Shown piece by piece: positions 48,694 to 58,928 of a stretch of DNA of 64,000 nt. The stretch is from Larix kaempferi (lineage: Eukaryota; Streptophyta; Pinopsida; Pinales; Pinaceae), in the NCBI GenBank assembly GCA_027924585.1, contig BSBM01000994.1, forward strand, positions 11,975,001 through 12,039,000, given 5' to 3'. Below the pieces are notes generated by a model that did no database searches, had not been told where the DNA came from, and saw only the letters and a program-made list of their open reading frames with translations. The translations under genes were made by a program, and so were the position numbers. The first letter of the stretch is position 1, and the number at the start of each line of letters is the position of its first letter.

Positions 48694-50719
48694 TGTCATG
48701 TCCCAAATTTGGTATTGGGTCACAATGGCCTAATCACATTGGCTCTATTCATTAGAGTTTGTCAAATTGATGCTAAAGGTCAAATAATTGCCAAGGAGGA
48801 AAATTACTAGTTTCCTAGGTTTGGGGTGGAAGCTTTGGGATTTGGAATAATGGGGATAATAAATGATGTTTGAACATTAGAATGGCATAAATATTTAATA
48901 AAGGATCTAAATAAATATATACAAGTGAAAATCAAAGTGGAATTTCATCATGAAGACACATGGAGGAAGTGGGACCCACATATGGCTAGATTTCCCCACT
49001 ACATTTGGCATCATTCTCTCACCAATTCGAATTCAAGGTGAATGGTAACATACTTGGGGAAGTCCAAAAGGTATTATTCATGGCATAACTCATCCAAGGT
49101 CGAAATATAGAGGAAGAGTAACTCCCATGGAAGAGGAAGAGGCAATTTGGAGCTAGTGAGACACTTGGGCTAGATTCCCTAGCTCTATGACAACAATGAT
49201 GAAGATGCTATGACACCTATGACACAAATCAGACCTGAAGGCTGACATATGACATATATGACATGTCAGGTCTAAAAATAGACTCCAAGAGGGCGCTCAA
49301 GGGTGTTAGGGCAGCTAAGATGTTTCCACATGTGATTTGGTGGAAGTGGGAGACTAGGAATTGTTGTACAAGTGGCGTTCTTTGGAATCTCTTCCCAACT
49401 TGAGTTGGCATGAGTCTCTTGGAAGGAATTCGACCCATGGAGGCCATTAGAACTTTATAAATGTCAATAACAAAGAAGGAAACCAGCTTTTGATCATTTG
49501 TAGAATTTGTAATTGCATTTGTGAAGAGGGAGAGCTAGTGGATGACTAGTGTCTTGCCTTAGCCAATTTCGAGGGTGAAAGATTCCCATCCAAGTTGGTA
49601 ATTGGAAAGGCCATTCAGACCTTTCATTGGGAGCTTTAATGGAGTCTTTATTTGCAGGTGTAAGCTACAGGGCAGCTCATGGTTTCTTCTATTGCAGCTC
49701 ACTCTATCAACCATTTCCGGTTTTGATGGCATATTCTTGATCCTTGAGGGAGGGCGTTTTTGGTGAGCTATTGTACTCTTTGGGGGAGCTTTTAATGCCC
49801 CATTTCTTTTGTAATATGAAGTAAATACTCTGTTCTTCATCTCCAAAAAGTTTCAGGTCGAAATTCCAAGTAGAAATGTATAAATCTCATTTTTAATGGA
49901 AGAACAATGCCATTTCCCCACTACCTTGTTGTGAGCCAATGTATTGATGATGATTTCGAATGGATGGATGATTCTCTGATATATTTGTGGTCAATATAAT
50001 TCCATGGATGTCTTCTACAAGTTTCATGTACTGTACTTGAGCATTTGAAGTATTTTTACTTAGTTTAATTGCACTGGGAGAAGAAATAGTGCCATTTCCC
50101 CAAGGGTCGAATTGGTGATTTTTGCAGTTGAATGGGAGAGGGTTGGAACATATATAATAATCAATTAATGGTGCACATGAGACCTTAATAACATCCTTAA
50201 TACATTCCCTACCTCTGTTCATAAATTTGAGTGGATTTAGAGGCATTTGGGAATCCATTTTCAATACTTACCCCAGGGGGATTTGAACCCCAAATTACTA
50301 GTAAAATTGCATACTTGGTCCAGAATCTTAAGAGAGTTTGCAGAGGTATTTTGGTGGCCATATATCATCCCTGAACATCATATTCAAGTCTTAATATCAT
50401 TCATACACCTTCCTTGAAGATTTGAAGGCATTTGGAGTCAATTCGAGACATAGAGACCAATACTAGTCAAAGGCAAATTACTAGTAAAGTTCCCTACATT
50501 GGCCAGAATTGAAAGAGTATTTGCAGAAGTATTTTAAAGGTCCAAAGGCATCCTTAAAACACATATTTATGTTCTAATCTCATTCATATACCTTCTCAGA
50601 AGATTTGAAATCATTTGGGGCAAATTTGGGACCTAGAGATCAAACTAGTCAAAGGTCGAACTAGGGAAAAAAAGTGGAAAATTGCCATTTTAATAAAATT
50701 CCTAATAAGGGACATTACA
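48694..50719 (+). repeat. 5' LTR (2026 bp)
   Basis: Starts TGTCATGTCCC and ends GGACATTACA. Differences from the 3' LTR that I noticed are at 'AAGATG(T/C)TTCC', 'CAAAGAA(G/T)GAAAC', 'CACTC(TA/CT)TCAACC' (two), 'CCATTT(C/A)TTTTG', 'GAACA(T/G)ATATAA' and 'GGGAA(T/G)CCATT'. No indel is present, as the equal lengths show. Confidence 0.95.
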
Positions 50720-50720
50720 G

Positions 50721-50738
50721 TGGTATCAGAGCATGGTC
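50721..50738 (+). other. Primer-binding site, initiator tRNA-Met type
   Basis: TGGTATCAGAGCATGGTC lies one base after the 5' LTR. The first 12 bases are the standard complement to the 3' end of plant initiator methionine tRNA, the usual primer of plant Ty3/gypsy elements. Confidence 0.92.
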
Positions 50739-50817
50739 TTGGCACCTGATGTGGCAGAACATTAATGAAGACCGGGAGTCAAAGAAATAATCCACCACCC
50801 TTAGAAACTGAAACTAG

Positions 50818-51945
50818 ATGTACTTTGGTGAAAGGGAAGAAGTAGGAGAAGAAGTGCATTCATTGGTCACCATGAGTAAGGATGAGAAAGGAACCTTAGA
50901 GGAGAATGAGGAATTTAGAAAATTACTTAAACCATCCTTTGAATACCAGTGGAGGCAATACTTTCAAGAGTTCAAATTGTTGCTTAGTGAACTTGGAAGC
51001 AACTCGGAAAAAATAATGAGTAATGGTTCTCTTTTCAAGGAAAAGGATGAAATAATTTATGTCACAAAAGAGGAACCTAATGTAATTGTGGAAAACGAGG
51101 TACATGTTGATATGAAAGTTCTTGAAGATGCTACACTAAAACAAGAAGAAGGACAAGCACTTGTCCTTGTTCAAAGGGATTATGAGTTGCCTCATGGAGA
51201 GAGTTGCAAAGCCTTGGAAGAGGTACATGATCTCACAATAGTTGGACCAGCCAATTATGGAGAAGATGAATTAAATATTTCAATGGGTAAGAGTTGTAAA
51301 GAATTAAAGTTGGTTCATAATTCCTCACCCCACACTTCTTTTCCAGCCACATCACTTTGGGATGAAAATTGGGTGAAAGGTTTTTTTCTAGTGGTGCCAC
51401 ATGAGGGGTATGAAACTCCTACCTCTCCTTTTGATGATGACATGAATAGAGCACCTCATTATTTAGAATTGCAGCAGCATATTGCTTTACCTTATGATGA
51501 TACATATCCTCATGGATGTATGGATGAGACTTCTTTGAGTCCTTTGAAGTCTCCTTGTTTTTCCTACTCATTATTTGGTTCAGATTTTAGTGGAGATTCT
51601 TCGTTCACTTCTTGGATGAAAGAATGCATGGCTGGATATTTTGATGCATATCACATTCTTTTGGAGCAGCACTATCGGACATGGGATCCTCACCTATGTC
51701 ATTGGAGCAGATTTGATTGGTCACTTGAAGATTGTATGCACCTAGCAAATGGTGGTCTACTTACTTGGAGAATGCATACAAGAAAATGGGATCCAGGAAT
51801 CATCTTATCTGATGGTATGGGTTGGAGAGCACTCTTCATTTTTGGGGTGCAATACAAGCAATGGGACCCTGGAATAATTTTTATCTCATTGGTTTCATAT
51901 TTTTTTGGGGAAGCAAGCAGTATGGGAGATGGATTCCCCACTTAA
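50818..51945 (+). CDS. Uninterrupted 375-codon ORF of the non-autonomous LTR element, function unknown
   Basis: The only long ORF between the LTRs, starting with ATG about 80 bp after the primer site and ending TAA. I recognise no gag, nuclease or transposon domain. Residues 1-60 are charged and helical in character ('EFRKLLKPSFEYQWRQYFQE'). The middle is acidic and contains a short internal repeat, 'GESCKALEEVHDL' (127-139) and 'GKSCKELKLVHNS' (157-169). The last third is rich in Trp and aromatic residues, with three WDP motifs (W289, W324, W349) in the setting K/R-x-WDPGI or Y-R-T-WDP, each preceded by basic or polar residues. The WDP repeats are also visible as repeated DNA ('ATGGGATCC'). 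No zinc knuckle, signal peptide or clear membrane segment is present. Possibilities are a highly diverged gag-related protein, a captured host gene, or a dispensable reading frame kept only because the insertion is young. I cannot choose from sequence alone. Confidence 0.7.
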   Translation: MYFGEREEVGEEVHSLVTMSKDEKGTLEENEEFRKLLKPSFEYQWRQYFQEFKLLLSELGSNSEKIMSNGSLFKEKDEIIYVTKEEPNVIVENEVHVDMKVLEDATLKQEEGQALVLVQRDYELPHGESCKALEEVHDLTIVGPANYGEDELNISMGKSCKELKLVHNSSPHTSFPATSLWDENWVKGFFLVVPHEGYETPTSPFDDDMNRAPHYLELQQHIALPYDDTYPHGCMDETSLSPLKSPCFSYSLFGSDFSGDSSFTSWMKECMAGYFDAYHILLEQHYRTWDPHLCHWSRFDWSLEDCMHLANGGLLTWRMHTRKWDPGIILSDGMGWRALFIFGVQYKQWDPGIIFISLVSYFFGEASSMGDGFPT

Positions 51946-52116
51946 TAAAGTGGTTTTAATCAGAGTAGTGCAGCAGCAAGCATGGTGGTTCCTCTCTAAA
52001 ATCTTCATGGAAACTCAAAGACTCAAGGTTGGGCAATTCAATGGCAACTTCAAAGAATTATACAGAAAGCAGGTTCTTCAACACCCACATTTAAAATTGC
52101 TTGAGGACAAGCAATA

Positions 52117-52132
52117 TTGGGAAGGGAGGATT
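52117..52132 (+). other. Polypurine tract of the non-autonomous element
   Basis: TGGGAAGGGAGGATT lies directly before the 3' LTR start. It corresponds in place and sequence type to the one at 22356-22373. Confidence 0.88.
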
Positions 52133-54158
52133 TGTCATGTCCCAAATTTGGTATTGGGTCACAATGGCCTAATCACATTGGCTCTATTCATTAGAGTTTG
52201 TCAAATTGATGCTAAAGGTCAAATAATTGCCAAGGAGGAAAATTACTAGTTTCCTAGGTTTGGGGTGGAAGCTTTGGGATTTGGAATAATGGGGATAATA
52301 AATGATGTTTGAACATTAGAATGGCATAAATATTTAATAAAGGATCTAAATAAATATATACAAGTGAAAATCAAAGTGGAATTTCATCATGAAGACACAT
52401 GGAGGAAGTGGGACCCACATATGGCTAGATTTCCCCACTACATTTGGCATCATTCTCTCACCAATTCGAATTCAAGGTGAATGGTAACATACTTGGGGAA
52501 GTCCAAAAGGTATTATTCATGGCATAACTCATCCAAGGTCGAAATATAGAGGAAGAGTAACTCCCATGGAAGAGGAAGAGGCAATTTGGAGCTAGTGAGA
52601 CACTTGGGCTAGATTCCCTAGCTCTATGACAACAATGATGAAGATGCTATGACACCTATGACACAAATCAGACCTGAAGGCTGACATATGACATATATGA
52701 CATGTCAGGTCTAAAAATAGACTCCAAGAGGGCGCTCAAGGGTGTTAGGGCAGCTAAGATGCTTCCACATGTGATTTGGTGGAAGTGGGAGACTAGGAAT
52801 TGTTGTACAAGTGGCGTTCTTTGGAATCTCTTCCCAACTTGAGTTGGCATGAGTCTCTTGGAAGGAATTCGACCCATGGAGGCCATTAGAACTTTATAAA
52901 TGTCAATAACAAAGAATGAAACCAGCTTTTGATCATTTGTAGAATTTGTAATTGCATTTGTGAAGAGGGAGAGCTAGTGGATGACTAGTGTCTTGCCTTA
53001 GCCAATTTCGAGGGTGAAAGATTCCCATCCAAGTTGGTAATTGGAAAGGCCATTCAGACCTTTCATTGGGAGCTTTAATGGAGTCTTTATTTGCAGGTGT
53101 AAGCTACAGGGCAGCTCATGGTTTCTTCTATTGCAGCTCACTCCTTCAACCATTTCCGGTTTTGATGGCATATTCTTGATCCTTGAGGGAGGGCGTTTTT
53201 GGTGAGCTATTGTACTCTTTGGGGGAGCTTTTAATGCCCCATTTATTTTGTAATATGAAGTAAATACTCTGTTCTTCATCTCCAAAAAGTTTCAGGTCGA
53301 AATTCCAAGTAGAAATGTATAAATCTCATTTTTAATGGAAGAACAATGCCATTTCCCCACTACCTTGTTGTGAGCCAATGTATTGATGATGATTTCGAAT
53401 GGATGGATGATTCTCTGATATATTTGTGGTCAATATAATTCCATGGATGTCTTCTACAAGTTTCATGTACTGTACTTGAGCATTTGAAGTATTTTTACTT
53501 AGTTTAATTGCACTGGGAGAAGAAATAGTGCCATTTCCCCAAGGGTCGAATTGGTGATTTTTGCAGTTGAATGGGAGAGGGTTGGAACAGATATAATAAT
53601 CAATTAATGGTGCACATGAGACCTTAATAACATCCTTAATACATTCCCTACCTCTGTTCATAAATTTGAGTGGATTTAGAGGCATTTGGGAAGCCATTTT
53701 CAATACTTACCCCAGGGGGATTTGAACCCCAAATTACTAGTAAAATTGCATACTTGGTCCAGAATCTTAAGAGAGTTTGCAGAGGTATTTTGGTGGCCAT
53801 ATATCATCCCTGAACATCATATTCAAGTCTTAATATCATTCATACACCTTCCTTGAAGATTTGAAGGCATTTGGAGTCAATTCGAGACATAGAGACCAAT
53901 ACTAGTCAAAGGCAAATTACTAGTAAAGTTCCCTACATTGGCCAGAATTGAAAGAGTATTTGCAGAAGTATTTTAAAGGTCCAAAGGCATCCTTAAAACA
54001 CATATTTATGTTCTAATCTCATTCATATACCTTCTCAGAAGATTTGAAATCATTTGGGGCAAATTTGGGACCTAGAGATCAAACTAGTCAAAGGTCGAAC
54101 TAGGGAAAAAAAGTGGAAAATTGCCATTTTAATAAAATTCCTAATAAGGGACATTACA
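52133..54158 (+). repeat. 3' LTR (2026 bp)
   Basis: Offset from the 5' LTR by exactly 3439 bp along its entire length. Followed by the target duplication GCTTG and then 'GGCCAATCAAATTTATT' of unit T2. Confidence 0.95.
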
Positions 54159-54163
54159 GCTTG

Positions 54164-54857
54164 GGCCAATCAAATTTATTGCGGTATGAAATGAATATGG
54201 GTTGCTTTTTAGAGTAGATATTTTCAATAATTGGCACACAATTTAATGGATTCTGTGCTCATCCTATAAATGATATGTGCCTTTTATAAAAAATAATAAA
54301 ATATTTTAAAAAAATAACATGTTGCCTGAGATCAAATTTAAAATATTTCAAACGACATATATATAAAACTACATAAATGAGATAAATTAAAACCATAAGC
54401 ATTGCATTACACACCTCGTCAACATTTCCAGTCTAAAAAGGAGTTTGCACTTATGAGAGTTTTGGTCCCTCTTGGGACTTGGTAGATCCCTTTTAGATGG
54501 ATCTATGGTGGTATGTATCATTATCGATTAACTTGATTCACATTCATTTTATTTACCATTTATGTACTAAATTAATATTATATAAAAGGATAACTTAAAA
54601 GGAATAAATATGAATGCACTTCATAATACGCAAAAATAAATAAATAGTGAAGCATAAATAAACAAAAAATGATTTTATAATTTCGTACAATTATGCATAT
54701 AAAAATAAAACAAATATCACATAATTATTTTTGTTTGCAAAATTGTTTTCATAAAATGGAGGTAAGAGTTACGTTATATTTGAATTGAATCAATATGCCC
54801 ACTAGAAAGCTATATATCTATAGGCTATTCATTATTGTTATAAAATATGCTTGAGTC
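54164..54857. repeat. Tandem unit T2, left piece
   Basis: Matches T1 47055-47736 closely, up to 'AAAATATGCTTGAGTC', where the pararetrovirus-derived insertion begins. The unit continues after the insertion at 60301. Confidence 0.88.
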
Positions 54858-55351
54858 CCAATACGCTCCATGATCTATCTTTCAATCTTTTACAACAAGT
54901 CCACAACACTTTAAACTTTATATTATGATTGCAGCATCAAATTACAGACTCCAGTGTGGATCGGCTTCGGAGGGCGAAGCTCATCACGACAAACACAAAC
55001 TCAGACTGAGTGCCTAGACACAATGTCGCTGGCCCATTTACCATTCAGAACCTCACAGAGTGATGACCCTACTTGGAGGCTTCCTAGGGATCGAGTGATA
55101 TGCCTACTAGCACACTTACAGACTCAAACCCTTAAAGACCATTTTACAGATTTCGAACCTTGTTCTTTTGATGTTGTATTATACCATGAGGGAAATCACC
55201 GGAGCATACAACCTTTGGCTCTAGACAGACTCTCTATGACTCGCTGAGCTTCCAACTACTGGACCAGCTCGACTTTATACTCCTCAGTTGCAGAGCTCTT
55301 AACTAGATCGATGCACTAGACTCGAATGAATAAATGAACTCTGGGACCTTT

Positions 55352-55359
55352 CTTTTATA
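55352..55359 (-). promoter_or_regulatory. Putative pregenomic RNA promoter TATA box of the pararetrovirus copy
   Basis: Minus strand 'TGCTATAAAAGAAAGG', followed about 25-35 bases later by 'GTTCATTTATTCATTCGAG'. That layout, and the position beyond the polymerase and its trailing region, suit a caulimovirid pregenomic promoter. The long leader toward 54858 has no long ORF. Activity cannot be judged. Confidence 0.5.
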
Positions 55360-55639
55360 GCATGCTAGCCGGTCTACCGGTTACAGAAAACAGGCTCCAT
55401 TCGGTCAAAAGGAGGGAATCTGGGGTAGTGGTGGGACTCACCACTATTATCTCGTCCCTTAAAGGTAGCGCCATGTGGGGACCCGGACCGACAAACAAGA
55501 CAAGTGGCCGACACAATTGGCCTACATGAGAATCTGACAACTATTATGGCCGACATATAGGGTGCATCCAAAAGCATTAAAAGATTCAGGAAACAGCATC
55601 CCGACAAATACAACTATGGAACTACTATTACCGGCCCAC

Positions 55640-57050
55640 CACGGCTTTCAATAATGCAAATGCATAAAGACAGATATATACCAAATTCTTTGCCAGATCG
55701 GCATTAGTCATCGCCAGATTTGCAAACACAGAAAAGTTCTGGATTACCCGGAGGTCCAACTGGTTGACCACCACACGCACAATCATAGTCTTTAGAATAT
55801 AAATATTCTTTGAACTCTCTGGCTTCCAGGAGAGAGTCAACATCTTGCGAATCATCAGGAACCACTGTATCTTCTTTGTAGACTAGAGGTGGGTACAACC
55901 AGGTGCTGAAGCATTGCTCAATATCAGAGCCATGAAGAACTTCATTCTTTTCGCCAATAAATTCATTGGCGAACATAGATTCAACTCTGAGATCAAGTGG
56001 CAGAGTTCTTTAATGAATTTTTGTATCAATATGATTACCTTTAGCGTCACGTTTGATATACTTATGTGTGACATGTACCGTATGCTCCAATGGACCGTAA
56101 CGGCCTCCATGATGCCGCAACAAAAATTTAAACCAGAGGTTATTCTGGTCAGCTACCTACATATCGGCTTCCATGTGCAATATGAAATTTGCTCGCCGAT
56201 TCGTCGAATCTAATCTGGGACATAAATTATCCAAAAGAACTTCAGTCCATCCCGACCATTTCTTATTCCTGAGATTACCAGGGTCTGCACATATGATAAT
56301 GGATGTTTGTTCTCTGCAAAACTGCAGGATCAGATTGTAGCTTGTCCATGTCATATTTCCTTCTCCTATATCCACGTACCATACTGGTCCTTATTGTTCA
56401 TCGTTGCAGTCTATCTAAAGCTCTCTGCATCTTCTGAGATTTTCTTGAGCTTGGGAGAATCCTCGAAAAGTCAAACGCTCCCAGCGTTCCATAATATGCA
56501 ACTTGCAGGGATTCATCTGAATCTGCTTTTTTTTTTTCAATGTGGTTCACGTACCGGTTGACCGGCATCGCTACGTCCATAGAATAATTTTTGGCAGGCC
56601 CACCCGAAGGGGCCATCACACCCTCGGCACATTTTGCGTACCTAACCCCAAGAGTGTCGAGGAGAATGGATCCTACGACCTCACATGCTGGGAGGCCTAA
56701 CTACGGGTGCTTGACCGATTGAGCTAACTCTTGGGGCTTCATCTGAATCTGCTTTATCAAATTTAGACTGAGATATTTCTCAGCCACATGACGATCTACA
56801 TAATGAAGTAGTTCCCTTCTGTCACTTGGGGATAAGGTATCATCCAAAGGCTTCATGAACAAGGAATTGTGGGGCCCGAACCTGACATAATCAGGCTCTG
56901 TACCTTCTGCTGGTGCTGGGCCTTTGCCCTTATCTTCTTTCTAACCTGAGGAACTTGAACCAATAGAAAACATTTTCAAACTGACTGCTTCTTCTGGCTG
57001 CACAATCTCACAAGTAAGCATGTCAGCAAGGCAATTAAGATAACCTAGCT
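55640..57050 (-). pseudogene. Region downstream of RNase H in the pararetrovirus copy, function unknown
   Basis: After the RNase H end ('LGYLNCLADMLTCE') coding character continues in frame pieces for about 400 codons: 'VRFGPHNSLFMKPLDDTLSP', 'ELLHYVDRHVAEKYLSLNL', [SINE insertion], 'VWYVDIGEGNMTWTSYNL', 'IICADPGNLRNKKWSGWTEV', 'GGRYGPLEHTVHVTHKYIKR', 'MFANEFIGEKNEVLHG', and ending 'CACGGQPVGPPGNPELFCVC' plus a few residues before TGA. Several stops and frame changes occur. I do not recognise a known domain. It could be a virus-encoded carboxy-terminal extension or second ORF like the uncharacterised ORF2 reported for some florendoviruses. Confidence 0.45.
56528..56737 (-). mobile_element. 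tRNA-derived SINE with target duplication, inside the pararetrovirus copy
   Basis: Minus strand. A tRNA-like head of about 90 nt begins CCCCAAGAGTTAGCTCAATC (box A type TAGCTCAATCGGTCAAGC) and closes with ACTCTTGGGG, so the ends of the head pair. A body of about 110 nt follows and ends in an A run (11 T on the + strand, 56528-56538). The flanks carry the same sequence, GCAGATTCAGATGAA, at 56513-56527 and 56738-56752 (read on the minus strand). That is the target duplication expected from LINE-driven insertion. Head, body, A tail and duplication together make this a complete short SINE. It splits the pararetrovirus region and is younger than it. Confidence 0.82.
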
Positions 57051-57122
57051 TATAAATAATTTCATAATCAAAATTTTAAATCCAAATAAACCATTTGAGG
57101 ATTCTGCTACTGTTCTCAACCA

Positions 57123-57488
57123 TTAAGTTTTCATTTTTAAATATCCTGGCATTATTTTTAAATCTATTATAATGAAAAACTTAACGGGCTTTAAAAACAA
57201 GATAAAATGCTGAACAGTTTTCTTCACTACAAGAATCTCTTTGTGACTACTGGGATAGTTAAGCTCAAAAGCTTTAAAGGAACCTAATCCGTAGCCACAT
57301 ATATTCTCTCTGCCATCAATATTCTCTAACAACACACCACCCCAAGTAGTGTTTGAAGCATCAATTTCAATTATCAATTGACCAGTACCCTGTGGCAAAT
57401 GAAGGGTTGGTAGCTCTTTAACTTTGGCTTTAATTTTTTGGACTGCCAAAGTCATCTCCTTTGACCAAGCAACAGGATTCTTTTTCAA
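57123..57488 (-). pseudogene. Pararetrovirus RNase H domain
   Basis: Reads 'WSKEMTLAVQKIKAKVKELP', then 'EIDASNTTWGGVLLE' (first catalytic Asp), 'SSHKEILVVKKTVQHFILFL' (catalytic Glu) and 'FFIIIDLKIM' (second Asp position). This is the caulimovirid RNase H arrangement that removes RNA during reverse transcription. It lies directly after the reverse transcriptase, in another frame because of frame damage. Confidence 0.85.
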
Positions 57489-57566
57489 TCGTTGTTACAG
57501 ACAGTGGATGTCTATTGCTTGTCCTCTGTAGAAAGGTCTGATGTAATTCAGACTCCCCAAAAATCT

Positions 57567-58336
57567 TTACAGTTGGGTTTTGTCCAAGATTTTATCTGGA
57601 AAATATTCAAAGGATTGCAACACATGTTGCTGCAAAATGACTTGTCCTCTTTTGATATGGAAGCTGAGGAAATCCATTTCAGTATTCCCTATTTCCATTC
57701 TTGAAGCAGATAAAACCAAACCATGTTTATAGACTAGATCATAGAAAGACTGCAAGTGCTTTAAATGATCTTGAATATTTTTAGAGCGAATCAAAATATC
57801 ATCAATAAAACAATTAACCACGGGATATCTCTAAAAATATCCTCCATCCTTTCTTGGAACTCTGATGGAGCATTATTGATCCCGAAAGGCAGAACCTTCC
57901 ACTGATATTGTCCATGAGGGACAACAAAGGCTGTTTTGAAGCGTTCCTTTGCTTCAATACCTATTTGATAGAATCCTGACTTAAGATCGAACTTGTTGAA
58001 CACTGTGCAGCCTGTAATCTTCTGCAGCAAGCTAGCTTTATCAGGCAGTGGGTATCTAACCTTTTGTAAAATAGCATTGAGAGGTTTAAAGTTAACCGCC
58101 AATCTAGGCTTTCCTCTATTCTGCTCAGAATGTTTATTGACAACAAAATCTCTACATGCCCATGGACTCTTAGATGGCTCCATCAATCCTTTTTGCAAGA
58201 ACTCTTGAATTTCTTTTGAACAAAATTCTCTTTCAATGGGACTCATCAGACGAGCTGAAGCTTTCATGGGATTTATTTTTTTGAAGTGGGTCAAATGGCA
58301 GAGAAACACAATATTTCTCTTGAGTCCAGAATGCAT
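57567..58336 (-). pseudogene. Pararetrovirus reverse transcriptase
   Basis: 58336-57791 has 'GLMEPSKSPWACRDFVVNKH', 'GKPRLAVNFKPLNAIL', 'FNKFDLKSGFYQIGI' (motif A) and 'VLPFGINNAPSEFQERM' (motif B). The catalytic box follows in a second frame (57821-57567) as 'CFIDDILIRSKNIQDHLKHL', so a frameshift lies between motifs B and C, near 57800. The enzyme copies pregenomic RNA to DNA in this family. Split frames make this copy inactive. Confidence 0.9.
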
Positions 58337-58343
58337 TAGGACT

Positions 58344-58925
58344 CTAAGAACAACAATCTTTTTGGAGTTTTTCTTTTATTGTTGTCAAGGCTTTATCTCC
58401 ATGAACTTCTGCATATGCTATGCAGCAATCCATTTTATTTAAATCTACTGACTTGACAGGACTGACTGACTCAACCAGAATGGGTTTACATTTATTTACA
58501 AGACTGAAACTTAAAGGTAACTGGACTGGCTTTCCAAATATTGTACAAGAGAAAACCATTTTATTTGTATCAATAGAAAATGGACTTACTTTCTGCAAAA
58601 AATATGAACCTAATACACAGTCTTCCTTTAAGACATCTGATCTAAATAAAGATAAATCACTCTTAATACCAAAAAGCTGTACAAGAAAATGCTTAACCTT
58701 ACCAGACAATGACATAGGGGAACCTTAAATGGCAGAGCCAAACTCTCGACTCTTTTCCCAATAAAACTACTGAATGGCATTTCCTTTTGCAAGGTTAAAC
58801 TGATAGCCGGAATCAATTAAACATTGTACAGAATAAGCTTTAAACTCAAGCGGACAGAATTGTAAAGATATGAACAACTTTGGACTGGATAGAGCACCTA
58901 ACAGATTAGTACTCTGGGACTGCGG
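58344..58925 (-). pseudogene. Pararetrovirus aspartic protease region
   Basis: The minus strand has 'YSVQCLIDSGY' with the DSG triad at 58806-58814, followed by an Asn-Leu-Ala stretch. Caulimovirid proteases have LIDTG or LIDSG at this point between the capsid knuckle and the reverse transcriptase. The segment 58715-58344 that follows ('KEDCVLGSYFLQK', 'FSCTIFGKPVQLPLSF') has the beta-strand character of the rest of the domain. Stops occur at about 58735 and 58775. Confidence 0.7.
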
Positions 58926-58928
58926 AGA

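Larger units (their letters stand above)
48694..54158 (+). mobile_element. Young, complete non-autonomous LTR retrotransposon
   Basis: 5465 bp bounded by two LTRs of exactly 2026 bp (48694-50719 and 52133-54158) and by a perfect 5-bp target duplication GCTTG (48689-48693 and 54159-54163). A tRNA-iMet type primer site follows the 5' LTR and a polypurine tract precedes the 3' LTR. The internal region is only 1413 bp. It has no gag, protease, polymerase or integrase, but one 375-codon ORF plus a short relic of the chromodomain tail ('LQHPHLKLLEDKQYWEGR') that matches the chromovirus at 22.3 kb ('LQHPNLKLLEDKQSWVGR'). LTR ends and middle are also related to that chromovirus. So it is a deletion or replacement derivative that must use proteins supplied by an autonomous chromovirus. 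I count about seven LTR differences by eye (about 0.35 percent), so insertion was recent on a conifer time scale. Confidence 0.95.

Noticed and set aside
49229-50264. ORFs repeated identically in both LTRs (about 72, 95 and 123 codons, minus strand)
   Set aside because: They recur at 52668-53703 only because the LTRs are duplicated. They lie antisense to the element and show no domains.
55914-55945. Primer-site-like TATCAGAGCCATGAAG on the + strand in the pararetrovirus copy
   Set aside because: It lies inside minus-strand coding-like sequence, on the wrong strand and at the wrong position relative to the promoter. Likely chance.
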